A program made the translations under genes and the position numbers. DNA of 64,000 nt, from positions 2,852,001 to 2,916,000 of the forward strand of contig OZ271919.1 of NCBI GenBank assembly GCA_965602035.1, given 5' to 3'. Shown piece by piece: positions 61,003 through 64,000 of this stretch. The notes under the pieces were generated by a model. That model was given only the letters and a program-made list of their open reading frames with translations. It did not search any database and had not been told where the DNA came from. The stretch comes from Natronospirillum sp965602035. GTDB lineage: Bacteria; Pseudomonadota; Gammaproteobacteria; Pseudomonadales; Natronospirillaceae. Numbering within the stretch: the first letter of the stretch is position 1; the number at the start of each line of letters is the position of its first letter.

Positions 61003-61863
61003 ATGAAAGTAAGTATGGTTGGCGTCGGCGACATGGGTATTGATGTCGCCGGCCATGTAATCCGGGCCGGGTATGAAGTCTCCGGTTTCGACATCAGCGA
61101 ATCGCAGGTAAAAGCGGCGCGCGAGCGGGATATTCCAATGGCCGACACCATCAAGGATGCCGTTGCGGACGCAGACGTGCATCTGGTCATGGTCGCTACG
61201 GATGCCCAGTCTGCCAGCGTCACCGCTGATATTCTGAGTCACGGTAAGTCCGGCAGTGTCATCGTGATCCTGGCAACCAACGGGCCGAAGACCATGGTCG
61301 AGCTGGCCAAAGACGCGCGCTCTGCCGGCTTCGGCTTTGTCGATGCGCCGGTCTGTTATGGCCGTCAGGGTGCCCGTGAGGGGACTCTTGCCAGTGTCTG
61401 CGGCGGCTCTGACGCCGACATCGCGACAGTGACGCCGGTACTGGATACCTACAGCCGGAAAGTGCACCACGTTGGCCCGGTGGGCGCCGGTCAGGTGGCC
61501 AAGGCCTGTAACAACATGCTGCATTGGGCGCACTGTATCGCCAACTACGAAGTACTGGCCCTGGCAAAGCGCTACGGCCTTGACGCGCAGCGCATGCGCG
61601 AAACCCTGCTCGAGTGCCCGGGCCGCAACGGTACCCTGGAGAACTGGGACAATACCCGTTTCACCTGGCACGAAAAAGATATGGACCTGGCGCTTGATCT
61701 GGCGCAGGAAGGCGATCTGCCGTTGCCGCTGTATGGTCACGTTGACCAGTTGATCAAGTATTTCCACAAGGACCAGGTGGCGGACCTGCTGTACGGCGAA
61801 ACAGCGCAGTATCTCGGCAAGCCCATAGTGCCGTTGAGCTCTGACGAAGGTGGTCTCGGTTGA
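61003..61863 (+). CDS. NAD-binding beta-hydroxyacid dehydrogenase (HIBADH family), paralogue
   Basis: A 286-residue paralogue of 975-1838, with the same Rossmann motif GVGDMG, DAPVCYGRQGAREGTL loop, catalytic Lys167 (GQVAKACNNML) and YGHVDQLIKYFHKD region. I prefer the ATG at 61003, which aligns with the start of the first copy and leaves better spacing from GAGGTC, though 61000 is also possible. It lies between the type D cupin and the isochorismatase-fold gene on the same strand. It would oxidise a beta-hydroxy acid with NAD(P). Strong similarity between the copies suggests the same or a near-identical substrate. Confidence 0.9.
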   Translation: MKVSMVGVGDMGIDVAGHVIRAGYEVSGFDISESQVKAARERDIPMADTIKDAVADADVHLVMVATDAQSASVTADILSHGKSGSVIVILATNGPKTMVELAKDARSAGFGFVDAPVCYGRQGAREGTLASVCGGSDADIATVTPVLDTYSRKVHHVGPVGAGQVAKACNNMLHWAHCIANYEVLALAKRYGLDAQRMRETLLECPGRNGTLENWDNTRFTWHEKDMDLALDLAQEGDLPLPLYGHVDQLIKYFHKDQVADLLYGETAQYLGKPIVPLSSDEGGLG

Positions 61864-61988
61864 CAGGAAGGCGGCCTTTTCGGGGCTGCGGTGGCCTGCA
61901 GGCACATGCCGGCGTTGGTCGGCACCGCCTGTAGGCCGGTCAATACCTGTTGGAGATGAGGACCAGGACCAATACAAGGAGAACGACG

Positions 61989-62624
61989 ATGGCGAACCAG
62001 CCACCGATCAAGGCCGGAAAAACAGCTGTACTGTTTTTCGACTTCCTGAACGGCCATGTAAAGAAAGACGACCCGGCAACGAGAGAACGCTATGCGCCGG
62101 TTGTGAAAGCCGCCCAGGATCTGCTGAAGCTGGCGCGTGAAAAAAACATGATGGTGGCCTACGCGCACGCCAATCACCGCGGCGATAACGGTACTACCGC
62201 ACAGACGATCCGTGATACCGACAACCGGTTGAATCCGATTGACCACAATGCGCCCAAGCCATTCAAACCGGTGGTTGAAGGCGGCAGCTGGGAAGCACAG
62301 GTCATTGATGAGTTGGAGCCCCGGCCCGAGGATTACATGATCCCGAAATACCGGTGGAGTGCGTTTTACCAGACCTATCTTGACCTGGCACTGCGCTCTA
62401 ACGGTATCGACACCATCATTCTGGCCGGTGGTTCCACCGATGTGGGTGTTGCCAGTACCGCATACAGCGCCCGCGATATGGACTACAATCTGGTTATTGC
62501 ATCGGACGCATGCTCGTCGAACGAGAAGGACAATAACGATCAGTTCATGACGCGCATTTTCCCGCGCATGGGCCGGGTGCGTACCGTGGCGGAAATTGCC
62601 GCATTGACCGTAAGCGGCGACTGA
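61989..62624 (+). CDS. Isochorismatase-fold protein lacking the nucleophilic Cys
   Basis: A 211-residue member of the isochorismatase superfamily. Asp18 (LFFDFLNG) and Lys120 (MIPKYRW) of the active site are present. The position of the nucleophilic Cys is Gly153 (STDVGVASTAY), as in true isochorismatases (EntB, PhzD) that hydrolyse a vinyl ether without a thiol. The amidase-type reaction of the relative at 17149 is thus unlikely; ether or enol-ether hydrolysis, or another chemistry, is possible. AAGGAGA supports the ATG at 61989. It follows the dehydrogenase by 125 bp, and a palindrome ATATTCC-N6-GGAATAT (62635-62654) lies directly after its stop. Confidence 0.82.
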   Translation: MANQPPIKAGKTAVLFFDFLNGHVKKDDPATRERYAPVVKAAQDLLKLAREKNMMVAYAHANHRGDNGTTAQTIRDTDNRLNPIDHNAPKPFKPVVEGGSWEAQVIDELEPRPEDYMIPKYRWSAFYQTYLDLALRSNGIDTIILAGGSTDVGVASTAYSARDMDYNLVIASDACSSNEKDNNDQFMTRIFPRMGRVRTVAEIAALTVSGD

Positions 62625-62687
62625 GTCGTCATACATATTCCGAAACTGGAATATCCGCTGGGCGCAAAGTCATGTTTTTCTCGTGTT

Positions 62688-62712
62688 GTTCTTTTATAGG
62701 GAACGATGTACC
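62688..62712 (+). promoter_or_regulatory. Predicted operator, GGAAC/GTTCC type (site 9)
   Basis: GTTCT-TTTATAG-GGAAC-GAT-GTACC, three half-sites with the shared spacing, about 110 bp upstream of the tctC gene at 62823. The site closely resembles site 3 over its whole length. Confidence 0.65.
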
Positions 62713-62822
62713 GTGAGAAAAGCTGGAAATCCAGCGTGCGAAATACCCGCGGCACAGGGTAAGACAAAAGCTAACCCGTCGCGGGAGCCATTTCCAAATA
62801 AGTCTAAGAAGAGAGAGTCACA

Positions 62823-63836
62823 ATGAAAAAAGCACTTATCGGGGCGATCGCACTCGCGGCGACCGCTACCTTCGCTCAAGCTCAATCCAGTGTCGAAGAC
62901 TTTTATGAGGGTCGCACGGTCCAGCTGCTGATCGGCTATTCGGCCGGTGGTGGCTATGATGGCTATGCCCGTACTCTTGCTCGCCATATGGGCAAGCACA
63001 TTCCGGGGAATCCCGAAATTGTGCCACGCAATGTGCCGGGCGCGGGCAGCCTGGTGGCCATGAACCAGTTGGCCAATACAGCGCCCCAGGACGGTAGCGT
63101 GTTCGGTACGGTTGGCCGTGGTATGGCGTTCGAGCCGCTGTTCGGCAACGAACAGGCGCAGTTTGACGCCGCCGACATGAACTGGCTGGGCAGTATCAAC
63201 AACGAAACCAGTATCTGCGTATCCTGGCACGAGTCTGGTGTGGAAGAATGGCAGGATCTGCGTGACCAGGAACTGACAGTCGGCGGCACCGGTGCCGGCG
63301 CGGACACCGACCTGTTCCCGCGCGTCATGCGTGACCTGCTGGGTCTGCAGTTCAACGTGGTCTCCGGTTACCCGGGTGGTAACGATGTGCTGCTCGCCAT
63401 GGAGCGTGGAGAAGTCGGTGGCCGTTGCGGTTGGTCCTGGAGTAGCGCTCGGTCGAACCGCCCGAGCTGGTTCGAGGAAGGCGGTGAAGCCAACCTGCTG
63501 TTCCAGATGTCACTGGAAAAGCACCCCGACCTGCCTGATACACCGCTGGTAACCGAGTTCGCGGAAACCGAATTCCAGTCACAGGTGTTGAACCTGCTGT
63601 TCGCCCGTCAGGTCATGGGTCGCCCGTACGTCCTGCCGCCGAACGTTCCGGAAGACCGTGTTCGTGCGTTGCGTCAGGCATTCATGGCTACCATGGAAGA
63701 TCCGGCGTTCATTGAAGACGCGCAGAACCAGGCACTGGGTATCAGCCCGGTTAACGGTGAGCGCATTCAGCAGATCATCACCGATGCCCGGGATTACCCG
63801 CGTGACGTGATCAATGCGATTGCCAATGTTGAGTAA
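62823..63836 (+). CDS. tctC: TctC-type TTT substrate-binding protein (subclass II)
   Basis: A 337-residue periplasmic binding protein. Signal peptide MKKALIGAIALAATATFAQAQ. Signatures GGGYD, IPGNPEI, RNVPGAGSL and the FEPLFGNEQAQFD segment put it with the TctC proteins at 6652 and 8874. It has its own predicted operator upstream. The gene beginning at 63925 looks like a tctA, so this binding protein probably has a dedicated permease just outside the window, which could also serve the other subclass II proteins. Ligand unknown. Confidence 0.9.
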   Translation: MKKALIGAIALAATATFAQAQSSVEDFYEGRTVQLLIGYSAGGGYDGYARTLARHMGKHIPGNPEIVPRNVPGAGSLVAMNQLANTAPQDGSVFGTVGRGMAFEPLFGNEQAQFDAADMNWLGSINNETSICVSWHESGVEEWQDLRDQELTVGGTGAGADTDLFPRVMRDLLGLQFNVVSGYPGGNDVLLAMERGEVGGRCGWSWSSARSNRPSWFEEGGEANLLFQMSLEKHPDLPDTPLVTEFAETEFQSQVLNLLFARQVMGRPYVLPPNVPEDRVRALRQAFMATMEDPAFIEDAQNQALGISPVNGERIQQIITDARDYPRDVINAIANVE

Positions 63837-63924
63837 TTGATCCAACCCGGCATGCGTCCGTCGTCCCCAGTCGGGGGCGCCGGAGCATGCTTTCCTTCAT
63901 TTGTGAACATAGAGAGCTACTTCC

Positions 63925-64000
63925 ATGATGGGTGAAGCCGCACTGAGCGCGCTTGAGTTGATTGCAGATCCGGGTCGCCTGGCGATTCTGTTTCTGGCTG
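63925..64000 (+). CDS. tctA: Start of a TctA-type permease (partial, cut by window end)
   Basis: The last 76 bases encode an N-terminus (MMGEAALSALELIADPGRLAILFLA) of the pattern seen at the start of many TctA-like permeases (an ALELIADPGRL element before the first helix). It follows tctC by 88 bp on the same strand. The call rests on a short stretch plus position. Confidence 0.55.
   Translation, partial: MMGEAALSALELIADPGRLAILFLA

Noticed and set aside
1..64000. CRISPR array, rRNA or tRNA genes
   Set aside because: No regularly spaced direct repeats, and no rRNA or tRNA signatures were recognised anywhere in the window.

Overview
The window reads as chromosome of a Gram-negative proteobacterium. 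GC is moderately high, Shine-Dalgarno sites are strong, periplasmic binding proteins are abundant, and intergenic REP-like repeats are present. A marine or halophilic gammaproteobacterium is my best guess, but no rRNA, tRNA or taxonomic marker gene is present to prove it. Coding density is high. No tRNA, rRNA or CRISPR array was recognised.

Layout. (1) 1-17.8 kb: a catabolic region with an SDR, a beta-hydroxyacid dehydrogenase, three TctC-type binding proteins, three small cupins, two ornithine-cyclodeaminase-family enzymes, a DMT transporter, a double cupin, an EutA-type reactivase, an aldehyde dehydrogenase, a TauD-like dioxygenase, a DinB protein and an isochorismatase-fold hydrolase. (2) 18.0-34.9 kb: a complete type I BREX phage-defence island (HTH gene, brxA, brxB, brxC, pglX, pglZ, brxL). 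Two extra genes lie between brxC and pglX: a RecQ-like helicase fused to a ComF-like phosphoribosyltransferase domain, and a DprA-like protein. (3) 35.0-52.8 kb: a second catabolic region with a binding-protein-fold Pht5-like protein, a zinc alcohol dehydrogenase, a CobW GTPase, RraA/LigK-like aldolase, LigJ-like hydratase, a PanB-like enzyme, a cysteine-elbow alpha/beta hydrolase, a split chromate transporter, an IclR regulator, a Rieske ferredoxin and a phthalate-dioxygenase-like oxygenase, a class II aldolase, a His-rich protein with two permeases, a TPP enzyme and a dienelactone hydrolase. (4) 52.9-64 kb: TctC, TctB and TctA, then paralogues of the first region (small cupins, EutA, double cupin, beta-hydroxyacid dehydrogenase, isochorismatase fold) and another TctC followed by the start of another TctA.

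How it fits together. Regions 1 and 4 carry two copies of one gene set: small cupins, double cupin, EutA, dehydrogenase, isochorismatase fold and TctC. No eutBC or other obvious EutA client is present. I infer uptake of organic anions by TTT transporters followed by degradation through an uncharacterised pathway. Region 3 adds ring-hydroxylation and 4-oxalomesaconate/HMG-aldolase type steps, as in phthalate or protocatechuate meta-cleavage. At least nine intergenic sites share the architecture GGAAC-N3-GTTCC-N7-GGAAC. They sit before the key transcription units of regions 1, 3 and 4, so these regions probably form one regulon, plausibly controlled by the IclR protein at 44.4-45.2 kb. The BREX island splits this catabolic superlocus and has its own promoter.

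Mobile and repeated DNA: a 265-bp element with perfect 28-bp terminal inverted repeats (a MITE candidate) sits inside one copy of a dispersed intergenic repeat. Further copies of that repeat lie at 16.4, 36.3 and 41.8-42.0 kb.
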